DNA of 64,000 bases from Trebonia kvetii (GTDB lineage: Bacteria; Actinomycetota; Actinomycetes; Streptosporangiales; Streptosporangiaceae), in assembly GCF_007827045.1 (NCBI RefSeq), contig NZ_RPFW01000003.1, positions 930,001-994,000 on the forward strand. Reading direction: 5' to 3'. The stretch's first letter is position 1; each line of letters begins with the position of its first letter. This document shows, in pieces, positions 24,655 to 32,724 of the stretch. A program made the translations under genes and the position numbers. The notes under the pieces were generated by a model. The model searched no databases. It was not told where the DNA came from and saw nothing but the letters and a program-made list of their open reading frames with translations.

Positions 24655-24660
24655 CCGTAT

Positions 24661-25836
24661 ATGACAGAGCCACCGAGCGGCACCGGGGCGAACCTGCGGC
24701 TCGCCAGGCAGGTGCGCGGGTTCTCGCAGCAGCAGCTCGCGTCCATGGCGGGGGTGAGCAGGCAGGCGGTCTCCGCGGTGGAGTCGGGGCACTCCGACCC
24801 GTCGCTCCGCGTGGCGCTCGCGCTCGCCCAGGCGCTCGGCATGTCGGTTGAGGACCTGTTCGGCCCGGGGGAGCCGGCCGCGCCGGTGGCTGCGATCAGC
24901 CTGGCACCCCTCCGCGACGGCAACGGCCGCCACGTCGGCCACGACGGGCCGAGCCGGGTAATGCTCGCCCCGGTGGGCGACCGGTTCATCGCGCTGCCGC
25001 TGCGCGGCGACAGCGGCGCCGGGCTCGGTTTCCTGTCGGCCGGCGGCCTCGCGGTCCCGCTGGCGGCTGGCCCGGCCAACGGAGCGGTCACACCCATCGG
25101 AACCGGGCCGGCCGACGCGGGCCCCGAGCAGATCTCGGTCCGCCCGATCGGCCCGCCGCGCCCGACGCTCGTGGTGGCCGGCTGCGACCCTGCGCTGCCG
25201 CTGCTCGCCACGCCGCTCGCGCTGCTCGATCCGCCGGTCGCCTTCGCCTGGTGGCCCTGCGGCTCGGGCGCCGCGCTGCGTCTGGCACAGCAGGGCCTGG
25301 TGCACGCGGCGGGAGTGCACACCCAGGGCGACAGGGAAAGCAGCGGCCAGGCGCTGCCCGACGGTGCCACCCAGGTCGGCTTCACCGCCTGGCGGGAGGG
25401 TCTTGTGCTGCGGCCGGGCCTGTGGTCGGCGGTCGACAGTGTGGCCGCCATTGCCAAGCGCAAGCTGCGGATCGTCAACCGCGAGCCGGGCGCGGAGGCC
25501 CGGCGCCTGCTCGACGCGGAGCTGCGGCGCAGCGGCATAACACCCCAAGAAATCGTGGGTTACGAGACTAAGGCGGCTGGGCACCTGCAGGTCGCCGCGG
25601 CCATCAACGCGGGCCTCGCCGACGCCGGGGTGGCGAGCGAGCCCGCCGCACGCGCCTACGGGCTGGCCTTCGCGCCGCTCGCCGAGGAGCGCTTCAGCCT
25701 GGTCATCCCCGCCGAGCACGCCGCCTCCCGCGAGGTCCAGGCGCTGCTCAAGGTGCTCGCCTCGCCCTGGCTGCTTGCCCAGCTCGCCAGCCTCCCCGGC
25801 TACGACGCGACCACCTGCGGCGAGCGGGCCAGCTGA
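24661..25836 (+). CDS. HTH regulator with substrate-binding (PBP-like) domain
   Basis: This 391-aa protein pairs an N-terminal XRE-type helix-turn-helix (about 12-65, RGFSQQQLASMAGVSRQAVSAVESG) with a C-terminal periplasmic-binding-protein-like domain (about 150-385) that stays in the cytoplasm because there is no signal peptide. Such proteins bind a small ligand, related to the molybdate-binding folds, and alter DNA binding. The linker region around 75-110 is basic and Pro-rich. It likely regulates itself and the divergent YjbQ gene. TAGCAT 6 nt before the ATG implies a leaderless transcript. The ligand is unknown; molybdate or tungstate are only family-based guesses. Confidence 0.83.
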   Translation: MTEPPSGTGANLRLARQVRGFSQQQLASMAGVSRQAVSAVESGHSDPSLRVALALAQALGMSVEDLFGPGEPAAPVAAISLAPLRDGNGRHVGHDGPSRVMLAPVGDRFIALPLRGDSGAGLGFLSAGGLAVPLAAGPANGAVTPIGTGPADAGPEQISVRPIGPPRPTLVVAGCDPALPLLATPLALLDPPVAFAWWPCGSGAALRLAQQGLVHAAGVHTQGDRESSGQALPDGATQVGFTAWREGLVLRPGLWSAVDSVAAIAKRKLRIVNREPGAEARRLLDAELRRSGITPQEIVGYETKAAGHLQVAAAINAGLADAGVASEPAARAYGLAFAPLAEERFSLVIPAEHAASREVQALLKVLASPWLLAQLASLPGYDATTCGERAS

Positions 25837-25838
25837 CG

Positions 25839-25874
25839 CAGCCGCCGGCGCCGCGAAGGCGGTACCGGCGGCTG
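25839..25874. terminator. Strong hairpin between convergent genes
   Basis: CAGCCGCCGG (25839-25848) pairs perfectly with CCGGCGGCTG (25865-25874). A CGCC/GGCG stem inside extends it. It starts 2 nt after the regulator's stop. The glycosyltransferase gene on the other strand ends at 25924, so it could serve both directions. No long T-run follows. Confidence 0.55.
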
Positions 25875-25923
25875 TTGCGCGCGTGGCGGGACCGCGTCTC
25901 GCCTGGGTGGCGGGGCAGGCCGC

Positions 25924-27444
25924 CTAGGAAAAGTCCTTGAAGGCCTGCCACGCGGTCGCCCACGGGGTGCGCAGCCCGGTGGCGACGTAGATCGCGGTGC
26001 CTTCCTCGTCGTCGTCAACGTTGATGCCGTTACGGAACACCGCCACCTGTTTCACGTGCGCGAACTCGCGGTGCAGCAGGGCGGGGTCGACGCCGATCGC
26101 GACCGCTGCCGTGTCGCCGGCCGGCGGCGGTCCCCACAGCCAGAACGAGTTCGCCCCGCTGTAGACGCGCGGCAGCCCGAAGGACGCGCCGTACCGATCG
26201 GCCGCCCCCGCCTCGCCGTAGTTGCCTGCGAGCAGAGTTGCCCGAACCCGTTCTGCGGCCGGAAGCGAGTGCCACACGCTGGCCAGCAGCTTGACCTGCG
26301 ACGGCCACCCGATCTCTTCTCCCAGGTCATAGTTGATCTTCTGCACGGGGAGCTTGGCGAGCGCGGCAGCGGGCAGCAGCGGCAGCGAGATGACGCCGGA
26401 GATCAGCGCGGCCAGGCCGAACACGGCGGCCCGCCGCCGCAGGCCGGCGCCGGCCAGCCGGGGGCCGAGCGCCGCCGCGCCCGCCGCGAAGCAGAACGTG
26501 TAGATTCCGCCGGGGTAGTAGGGCTTGCCGCCAAGTACGAACTGGGCGACGATCACGAACACCGCCGCGATGCCCACCGCGCGGAACCGGGCGTCGCGCA
26601 GCGCCCAGCGGATGCCGTGGAACCACAGCGGGACGAGCAGGATCGACGTGTAGAGCACCTGGCCTGGCCAGTACTGGACGCGGTTCTTCCACGCGTCGCC
26701 CTGCAGGGCGTGGAACACCTCGAGGTTCGGCCAGCCGTGCGCCGCCTGCCAGGCGAAGTCGGGCCAGGCGAGCGCCGCGAACAGCACTGCGGCGATGGCC
26801 AGGTACCTGCTGCGCAGCAGCGGCCGCGCGGCCGCCGTGCAGGCGAAGCCGAGCAGCAGCCCCGCGACGAGGAAGCCGGCGTTCCACTTCGCGGTCATCG
26901 CGATGCCTGCGGTCGCTCCGATGGCCAGCCACCAGCGCGGATTGCCGCTTGCCAGCAGCCGGGTGACGAGCCACAGCAGGACCGTCCAGAACAGGAAGTC
27001 GGGGGTTGTGGTGGTGAGCTCGTGCATCGCGCCCAGGTACTGGGCGCAGCAGGCGGTGGCGATCGCGGCGAGCAGCTGGCCGCGCGGGCCGGCGCCGAGC
27101 TGGCGTGCGATCGACCCGGTGAGCACCACCATCGCGGCGAACACAAACGCGGGCAGCGCGCGCAGCCCGACGAGCGTGTTCCCGGTGAGCAGCACGTCCA
27201 GGTGCGCGAGCAGCGGGGTGAGCAGCGGCTGGTCCACGTAGCCGAGCGCGGGGTGCGTGCCCGCGGACAGGAAGTACAGCTCGTCGCGGACGTACCCGTA
27301 CCTGGCGCTGAGTGCCATCTCGACGCCGAATGCGGCGGCCGCGACCAGCCAGACCGCCTTGTCTGTGAGGATGCGCCGGATGACCGCGTGCGGTGCGGCG
27401 GCGGGCGCGGGCCGCTTGGCGATGGTCGTCTCCATGTCAGTCAT
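25924..27444 (-). CDS. Integral membrane glycosyltransferase, PMT/ArnT-like (GT-C)
   Basis: The ~506-aa protein has about ten hydrophobic helices and a C-terminal soluble part. It fits the GT-C glycosyltransferases that use polyprenyl-phosphate sugars (ArnT/PMT_2 type). RDELYFLSAGTHPALGYVDQPLLTPLL at about 50-75 contains the family's acidic residue on the first outer loop, written here only as a landmark. It would glycosylate lipid or protein outside the membrane. The start is uncertain: ATG 27444 is used, and 27465 and 27435 are possible, none with a strong ribosome binding site. The gene is divergent from a histidine kinase gene about 100 bp away. Confidence 0.8.
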   Translation of the reverse strand: MTDMETTIAKRPAPAAAPHAVIRRILTDKAVWLVAAAAFGVEMALSARYGYVRDELYFLSAGTHPALGYVDQPLLTPLLAHLDVLLTGNTLVGLRALPAFVFAAMVVLTGSIARQLGAGPRGQLLAAIATACCAQYLGAMHELTTTTPDFLFWTVLLWLVTRLLASGNPRWWLAIGATAGIAMTAKWNAGFLVAGLLLGFACTAAARPLLRSRYLAIAAVLFAALAWPDFAWQAAHGWPNLEVFHALQGDAWKNRVQYWPGQVLYTSILLVPLWFHGIRWALRDARFRAVGIAAVFVIVAQFVLGGKPYYPGGIYTFCFAAGAAALGPRLAGAGLRRRAAVFGLAALISGVISLPLLPAAALAKLPVQKINYDLGEEIGWPSQVKLLASVWHSLPAAERVRATLLAGNYGEAGAADRYGASFGLPRVYSGANSFWLWGPPPAGDTAAVAIGVDPALLHREFAHVKQVAVFRNGINVDDDEEGTAIYVATGLRTPWATAWQAFKDFS

Positions 27445-27534
27445 CGTCGGCGGCTGGTCTTTCATCCCGCGTCGGCCAGCCGGATGAACCGCCATCTCCC
27501 GCTGGCGGATGATGCCGGCGGAGACAGGCCGACT

Positions 27535-27540
27535 TACGAT
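27535..27540 (+). promoter_or_regulatory. -10-like TACGAT, leaderless arrangement before kinase gene
   Basis: TACGAT ends 6 nt before the GTG at 27547, and there is no ribosome binding site at the normal distance; GGAGA lies 22 nt upstream. This is the arrangement expected for a leaderless mRNA. Confidence 0.4.
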
Positions 27541-27546
27541 CAGTTC

Positions 27547-28950
27547 GTGACGCGAACGGCACGTAACGGAGTTCCCTGGCCGGCCAGGGACCAGGGAACG
27601 CCGCCTGTTCCCGGTACCGAGCCCGGCGTGGCCCGGACCGCGGCGGCAGGCTCCTCCCGCGGTGCCGCAGGTACTGGCCGTCGCGGTACAGGCCGGCTGC
27701 CCGGCTGGGTCACCGCCCGCGCGGCCGGCTGGCAGGCCAGGTACGCGGCGCTGTCGCCGCGCGGCCAGGCGGTCGTGCAGGACACCGGGCTCGCGCTCGC
27801 GCTCGCGGTGCTCAACCTGCTGTCGCTGCTGCCGTATCAGTCCCAGATGCACCCGGCCTGGCTCGCGATGTTCCTGGTCACCGCCCAGTGCCTGCCGCTT
27901 GCGCTGCGCCGGCTCTGGCCGGTGCCCGCGCTGATCCTCTGCGGCATCCCGCGCAACCTCTTCGACGTGCTGCAATTCGGCTACGCGCCGCTGCCGCTGG
28001 CGCCCGCTATTGCCTTCGCGACGGTCGCCGACCGCAGCCGCCCCTGGCTGCGCTGGGTGACACTGTCGGTGTCGATCGTGGGGATCGGCGCGTCCCAGAC
28101 ACTGCCGGGGCACAGCCAGCCGTACGACGCGATCGTGCAGTTTTTCATCTTCGGCGCGGCGTGGACGGTGGGCACGCTGAACCGCTACCGCCGGGTCGCG
28201 CTCAGCGCGGCGGCCGAACGCGCCGCGCGGGCGGAGGCGTCGCTCGACGCGGCGGCGGCCAGGGCCGCGGCGGCCGAGCGGGTGCGGATCGCCCGCGAGC
28301 TGCACGACGTGGTGGCGCACCACGTGAGCCTGATGGCGGTGCAGGCCGAGGCGGTGGGCGCGCTGCTGCCCGCCCGCCCGGAGGCCGCCGCCCAGTCGGC
28401 CGACCTGATCGGCTCGACCGCTCGCGCCGCGATGACCGAGCTGCGCCGGCTGCTCGGCGTGCTCAGGTTCAAAGACAGCGAGGACCCAGAACGGGTTCGG
28501 CTTACACCATCCCCCTCACTGTCTCGCCTTGATGAGCTGATCGCCGCGTTCCGCGAGGCGGGGCTGCACGTGACCTGCGAGACAGCGGGGGAGCAGACAG
28601 CGCTGACGGCGGGCATCGACCTGACCGCGTACCGCATCGTGCAGGAGGCCCTGACGAACGCGCTGCGCCACGCCCCTGGCGCCACCGTGTCCGTCGTGCT
28701 TGGCTACGCGCCGGCGGAGCTCACCGTCGAGGTGACGAACTCCAGGCCGGGCGCCGGCGTGGCCGCCGCGGCCGGCGCCGCCTCGCGGGCCGGGCGCGAC
28801 ATTTCCGCGGCCGGGTCCTGGTCGCCGGCCGGCCCCGGCTACGGCCTCGCCGGGATCGCCGAGCGCGTCGCCTCCTGCGGCGGTTCCCTCGCGCTCGGAC
28901 CAGCCGCCGGCGGCGGCTTCACCGTGACGGCCCGCCTTCCGATAGCGTGA
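27547..28950 (+). CDS. Sensor histidine kinase, NarL/DesK type
   Basis: The 467-aa protein has four or five membrane helices in the first ~200 residues, then a HisKA_3 domain with the phosphorylated His253 in RIARELHDVVAHH, and a HATPase domain ending with GYGLAGIAERV. It senses a membrane or environmental signal and phosphorylates the response regulator encoded 54 nt downstream. A short linker at about 300-330 (SEDPERVRLTPSPSLSRL) contains a partial match to the dispersed repeat. The start is GTG 27547, supported by the leaderless -10 box. ATG 27484 is an alternative but would leave only ~40 bp to the divergent gene. Confidence 0.85.
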   Translation: MTRTARNGVPWPARDQGTPPVPGTEPGVARTAAAGSSRGAAGTGRRGTGRLPGWVTARAAGWQARYAALSPRGQAVVQDTGLALALAVLNLLSLLPYQSQMHPAWLAMFLVTAQCLPLALRRLWPVPALILCGIPRNLFDVLQFGYAPLPLAPAIAFATVADRSRPWLRWVTLSVSIVGIGASQTLPGHSQPYDAIVQFFIFGAAWTVGTLNRYRRVALSAAAERAARAEASLDAAAARAAAAERVRIARELHDVVAHHVSLMAVQAEAVGALLPARPEAAAQSADLIGSTARAAMTELRRLLGVLRFKDSEDPERVRLTPSPSLSRLDELIAAFREAGLHVTCETAGEQTALTAGIDLTAYRIVQEALTNALRHAPGATVSVVLGYAPAELTVEVTNSRPGAGVAAAAGAASRAGRDISAAGSWSPAGPGYGLAGIAERVASCGGSLALGPAAGGGFTVTARLPIA

Positions 28951-29004
28951 CGTTTGCCAGGTGATGACCTTCCGCTGACCCGACCGCGCCCGTGGTGATC
29001 CCCC

Positions 29005-29715
29005 ATGACGTTGTATGACTCACGGCCAGAGCCGTCCGCTGCCAGCAGCGCGAACCCCCTTCGCGTGCTCGTGGCCGACGACCAGGAGCTGGTCAGGGCC
29101 GGTTTCCGGCTGATTCTCGAGGCATCCGGCTTCGCCGTGGTCGGTGAGGCCGCCGACGGGGCGCAGGCGCTGTCCCTGGCCGCGGCCGAGCGGCCCGACG
29201 TGGTGCTGATGGACATCAGGATGCCGGTGCTCGACGGGCTCGAGGCCACCAGGCAGCTCACCGCTGCTGGCGACGGGCCGAAGGTGGTCATCTTGACCAC
29301 GTTCGACCTGGACGATTACGTGTACGAGGCGCTGCGGGCCGGCGCCAGTGGTTTCCTGCTCAAGGACGCGCCGCGCGCCGACCTGGTGGCGGCGGTGCGG
29401 GTGGCCGCCGCGGGCGACGCGCTGCTGGCGCCGTCGGTGACCAGGCGGCTCATCGAGGCGTTCGCCCGCCGTCCGGCCGAGGCGGCGCCCGCCCCGTCCC
29501 GGCTGGCCTCTCTGACACCGCGGGAGCGGGACATCCTGCTGCTCCTCGCCAGGGGTCAGTCGAACACGGAGATCGCCCGCGCCCTGGTAGTCAGCGAGGC
29601 GACGGTGAAGACGCACGTCGCCCACCTGCTCGCCAAGCTCGGCCTGCGCGACCGGATCCAGGCGGTGATCCTCGCCTACGAGACCGGCGCGGTCATCCCC
29701 GGCCGCCCCGCCTAG
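29005..29715 (+). CDS. LuxR/NarL-family response regulator
   Basis: This is the partner of the kinase upstream. The receiver domain has Asp70 as the phosphoacceptor in LMDIRMP, DDQE near 27 and the KD of FLLKDAP near 123. The GerE-type helix-turn-helix is near 165-230 (LTPRERDILLLLARGQSNTEIARAL). It should act as a dimeric activator or repressor. No operator could be recognised. The start ATG 29005 has no strong ribosome binding site, but the frame has no other likely start before the receiver. The target genes are not obvious from context. Confidence 0.92.
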   Translation: MTLYDSRPEPSAASSANPLRVLVADDQELVRAGFRLILEASGFAVVGEAADGAQALSLAAAERPDVVLMDIRMPVLDGLEATRQLTAAGDGPKVVILTTFDLDDYVYEALRAGASGFLLKDAPRADLVAAVRVAAAGDALLAPSVTRRLIEAFARRPAEAAPAPSRLASLTPRERDILLLLARGQSNTEIARALVVSEATVKTHVAHLLAKLGLRDRIQAVILAYETGAVIPGRPA

Positions 29716-29725
29716 CCGCATCCGG

Positions 29726-30085
29726 TCAGCGCCGCGTTTGGGCGCAATTCACGCACGTGACGGCGGCGGGCCGCGCGGCAAGGCGTTCCGCGCCAATTGG
29801 CCCGCCGCACTTATCACATATTTCGTACTTGCCGGAATCGATTTTCCGCGCTGCCGCGTCGATCGCGGCGAGATGCTCCCTGGCCTGAGAAATCAGCGCC
29901 GCGAGATGCTGCCGCTCGAATGCGACCGTGGCGCCTTCCGGGTCATGCTCGTCGTCGCCGCCGGCGGAACCCTCGCTCGCACTGGTCACGATCGCGGCGA
30001 AGTCCCGTTCGAGTTCGGCCAGGTAGCCGAGGGTCTCGTCGCGATCGGCATTCAGCCGGCGCTTAGCGTCGCTCGGTTCTGTCAT
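29726..30085 (-). CDS. DksA/TraR-family zinc-finger protein
   Basis: The 119-aa protein has a helical coiled-coil N-terminus followed by a four-cysteine zinc finger (CDKC near 89 and CVNC near 110). This is the layout of DksA/TraR proteins that enter the RNA polymerase secondary channel or act in stress control. Here the first helices are acidic and a Ser/Gly/Asp/Glu-rich loop lies at about 36-48. The tip residues cannot be matched with certainty to DksA Asp71/Asp74, so transcriptional activity is an inference. It is convergent with the response regulator (10 bp gap) and divergent from the 61-aa gene. Confidence 0.87.
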   Translation of the reverse strand: MTEPSDAKRRLNADRDETLGYLAELERDFAAIVTSASEGSAGGDDEHDPEGATVAFERQHLAALISQAREHLAAIDAAARKIDSGKYEICDKCGGPIGAERLAARPAAVTCVNCAQTRR

Positions 30086-30160
30086 GTCTATCGGCTATCA
30101 TTGCGAAAACACACCGGAGATCCGACACATTCTCGTCGGCCCCATTGCAGGTGAAGGCTC

Positions 30161-30346
30161 ATGACCCGCTCAGCAGAGAAGAACTTTCCGGTCACGGTGA
30201 CGCAGCTTCCAGTTACGCGCTGCCAGATCTGTCAGCGTACCGTCGCCTACCGGCCTGGTGAGGCGAGTGCGGCCCTGACGAAGCACTATGAACTGCGTCA
30301 CAAGGAAGCGCTTGGCATGGTGCCAGAGAGCGACGACAACGGCTGA
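30161..30346 (+). CDS. Small zinc-finger-like protein, 61 aa
   Basis: The 61-aa product has Cys-x2-Cys (CQIC near 21-24) and a paired His region (KHYELRH near 41-47) that resembles a C2H2 zinc finger. It is preceded by GGTGAAGG about 5 nt before the ATG, a good ribosome binding site. Neither a known DNA-binding nor an RNA-binding family can be named. It lies next to the DksA-like gene, on the other strand. Confidence 0.65.
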   Translation: MTRSAEKNFPVTVTQLPVTRCQICQRTVAYRPGEASAALTKHYELRHKEALGMVPESDDNG

Positions 30347-30457
30347 ATTCCGCGCGTCGCATAATTTTCGCCGGCCCGGCACCGGGCGATCCTGAACGCG
30401 GATACGTGTCAGGCATGCCCGGCGCGGGTGGCGTAATCGTCAATCGCGCTCGCGTGC

Positions 30458-30991
30458 TCAGTGCCCGTAGACGGGGATGAGCAACCCGCGCGCGATGGTG
30501 TGGAATCGCAGGTTGAATCCGGTGACCGCGGGGCTCACGCTGCCGTCGATGCCGAGGTTTTCGACGTCAAGCGCGTGCACGGCGAAGATGTAGCGGTGCG
30601 GCTCGTCGCCCTGCGGCGGCGCGGCGCCGCCGAAGTCCTTGCTGCCGTAGTCGTTGCGCACGTGGAACGCGCCGTCGGGGAGCGTGAGGTCCCCGGCCCC
30701 GGCGCCCGCGGCCAGTTCGGTAACCGACGCGGGGATGTCGACCGCGAGCCAGTGCCAGAAGCCGGAGCCGGTAGGTGCGTCCGGGTCGTAGCAGGTGACC
30801 GCGAAGCCCTTGGTCTCCGCCGGGAACCCGGACCAGGCCAGCTGCGGCGAGATGTTCTCGCCGCTCATGCCGAAGCTGTTGAAGACCTGCTCGTTGCCCA
30901 TCATCTCGCCATTGCGCACGTCGTCGCTCGTCACGGTGAACGACGGCACGGGCGGCAGGAAGTCGTAAGGATTCGGTGCGCGATCTGCCAT
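30458..30991 (-). CDS. YbhB/YbcL family Raf-kinase-inhibitor-like protein
   Basis: The 177-aa protein is a member of the PEBP-like YbhB/YbcL family. DPDAPTGSGFWHWLAVDIP near 70-88 is the ligand-site core, and FAVHALDVENLGID is the family C-terminal half. These proteins bind phosphorylated or phospholipid-like ligands; function in actinobacteria is not defined. There is no signal peptide. The start ATG 30991 has GAGGAG 6 nt upstream. Immediately upstream, on the minus strand, lies the second copy of the structured repeat. Confidence 0.9.
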   Translation of the reverse strand: MADRAPNPYDFLPPVPSFTVTSDDVRNGEMMGNEQVFNSFGMSGENISPQLAWSGFPAETKGFAVTCYDPDAPTGSGFWHWLAVDIPASVTELAAGAGAGDLTLPDGAFHVRNDYGSKDFGGAAPPQGDEPHRYIFAVHALDVENLGIDGSVSPAVTGFNLRFHTIARGLLIPVYGH

Positions 30992-31006
30992 GTGTGCTCC
31001 TCAACT

Positions 31007-31101
31007 ATCTCCCGGGGGGACGACCCCCCGTACCCCCCGATGTGCGGCGTGGCGGACCCGATCGCGCAATCCGCGATCATATCGGGTCCGCCCCGCCGCA
31101 C
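31007..31101 (+). repeat. Composite structured repeat, copy 2
   Basis: The 33-bp block 31007-31039 is identical to 23022-23054 in inverse orientation. It is followed 2 nt later by a hairpin at 31042-31101: a 21-position outer stem with one mismatch (31050 against 31093), an inner CGCG/CGCG stem, loop CAATC and a 3'-side bulge ATCAT. The same layout as copy 1 is kept while stem bases differ in paired fashion. It sits in the 263-bp gap between the YbhB gene and the gene at 31255. Confidence 0.7.
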
Positions 31102-31254
31102 CAGGGCTGCAGGATGAATCTGCTCTGGCTAGTGCCTTGTCCAACGTTATCCCTCGGGGTCCGCGTTAGCCCGGCGGGCGGCAAACAGCGGTCACCGGCC
31201 GGGTAATGCCCCGTACCCTTATTCCCGGATCTTCTCCAGCGGCACGGGCGAGGG

Positions 31255-32631
31255 ATGAAACGACGGCACGCGAGACGGCGGGTAATGAGGCCCGGACGCG
31301 CGAGGGCGCGACGCCGGGTGCTGCGCGCCGTGCGGGCACGCCGCAGGTTCGCGCGCCTGGCCGGCCTGGCACGCTCCCGCCCGGCACGCCGGCTGCTGCT
31401 CGCCGCTGGCCTGCTCGTGCTCGTGCTCTTGCCGCTGCCGAGCGCGCCGCCCGGCGGCACGCAGCGGCAGGCCTCCTGCCAGGGACGGGACTGCGAAGCC
31501 CAGGCCGCGTCGGCCAAGCAGTGGACGGTGCCGCTGCCGGGGACCTGGTCCGCGGGCACGGTGACCGGCAGCGCCGGTGACGGAGGCACGGTACCGGTAG
31601 GGGAGCAGGCCTATGTTGCGGTGGGCGGCGGGCTTGCCGTGCTCGGCACCGGGCTTGACGTGACCGGCTACGCGCTTGACGACGGCAGCGGCACCGCTCA
31701 GCGCTGGCAGCTGACGCTGGATGCGCCCATCGGCTCGGCCATTGTGTCGGTGCGGGCCTGGCCGCAGGTGGTCACGGTGGGGCTGCTCGCGGCCGACGGG
31801 CATTCGCGGACAGAGGTGGTGATCGACTCCCTGACCGGGGCGGAGCTGCGGCGTTACCCGGCGGCCGTGTTCGGCGGCGCGGTCGCGGCCTCGGCGGCGA
31901 CCACCGTGATCATCGGGCCGGGCAGGGTGACCAGCTACGCCAACGCCACCGGCCGGGTCCGCTGGCGGCGCACGACCGCGGCCGGGCAGTCATGGCAGGC
32001 GGACGGGCAGATGCTGTACGTGGCGGAATCGCCTGGCGGGTATCTCGGCTCCTCCTCGGTCACCGCGCTGCGAGTCATCAACCTGACCTCGGGCGCGGAA
32101 CGGATGCTCGGTTCCCCCGTCGGCGTTCCCTTCCCTGGCTCGCTGGCGATTGCCGCGGACGGCGCGGTCCTGTTCGCGTCGGCAGACGGCGTGACCGCGT
32201 ACAGCGAGTCGACTGGCGGCCTGCTGTGGGCGAGACGGCCGGCGGTGCCCGAGGGGATCGACCCCGCGTCGCACCTTATCTACCTCACCGTAGCCGACGG
32301 CACGCTGGCAGGCGTCGACCCGCAGTCCGGCAAGGTGCGGACCTCGGTGCCCGGCTCGGCGTCCGGCTCGGGCGGCATGTACGTGGTCAGGGACGGAGTG
32401 GCCCTCGGCCTCGACGGCGGAGCGAACGGCCAGGCCTGGAAGTACGGGGTGGCCGCGGGCCGGGTCACCTGGACGTCGACGGCCCTGCCGTGGCCCCATT
32501 TCTTCTCCGACCTGTCGGGGCTCGGCGGCAGCGCCGCGGTCTCCGGCGGCACGGTGTTGATAACCGCGTGCCCGCACCTGTCCTCCCCTGGGCTGTGCGC
32601 CGACCCGGAACTCGTCGCAGTCAATCTGTGA
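31255..32631 (+). CDS. Membrane-anchored beta-propeller protein (PQQ-like repeats)
   Basis: The 458-aa protein starts with an unusually Arg-rich cytoplasmic segment (about 40 residues). One membrane helix follows near 42-60 (RLLLAAGLLVLVLLPL), so it is a signal-anchored protein with its bulk outside. The outer part carries beta-propeller repeats resembling PQQ-binding-like repeats. The tag-like motifs (for example LTVADGTLAGVDPQSGKV) are present, but the PQQ cofactor residues are not identifiable. Such proteins often bind other envelope proteins. RBS GGCGAGGG lies just before the ATG. The next gene starts 93 nt downstream on the same strand. Confidence 0.7.
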   Translation: MKRRHARRRVMRPGRARARRRVLRAVRARRRFARLAGLARSRPARRLLLAAGLLVLVLLPLPSAPPGGTQRQASCQGRDCEAQAASAKQWTVPLPGTWSAGTVTGSAGDGGTVPVGEQAYVAVGGGLAVLGTGLDVTGYALDDGSGTAQRWQLTLDAPIGSAIVSVRAWPQVVTVGLLAADGHSRTEVVIDSLTGAELRRYPAAVFGGAVAASAATTVIIGPGRVTSYANATGRVRWRRTTAAGQSWQADGQMLYVAESPGGYLGSSSVTALRVINLTSGAERMLGSPVGVPFPGSLAIAADGAVLFASADGVTAYSESTGGLLWARRPAVPEGIDPASHLIYLTVADGTLAGVDPQSGKVRTSVPGSASGSGGMYVVRDGVALGLDGGANGQAWKYGVAAGRVTWTSTALPWPHFFSDLSGLGGSAAVSGGTVLITACPHLSSPGLCADPELVAVNL

Positions 32632-32724
32632 CCGGCACTGGGATCGGCTGCGGCCGGCGGGGCGCGGATGAGCGGACCGTGACCGGGTAGATGGGGGGCA
32701 GATGAGCGGGTAGGCGAGGGGCGT

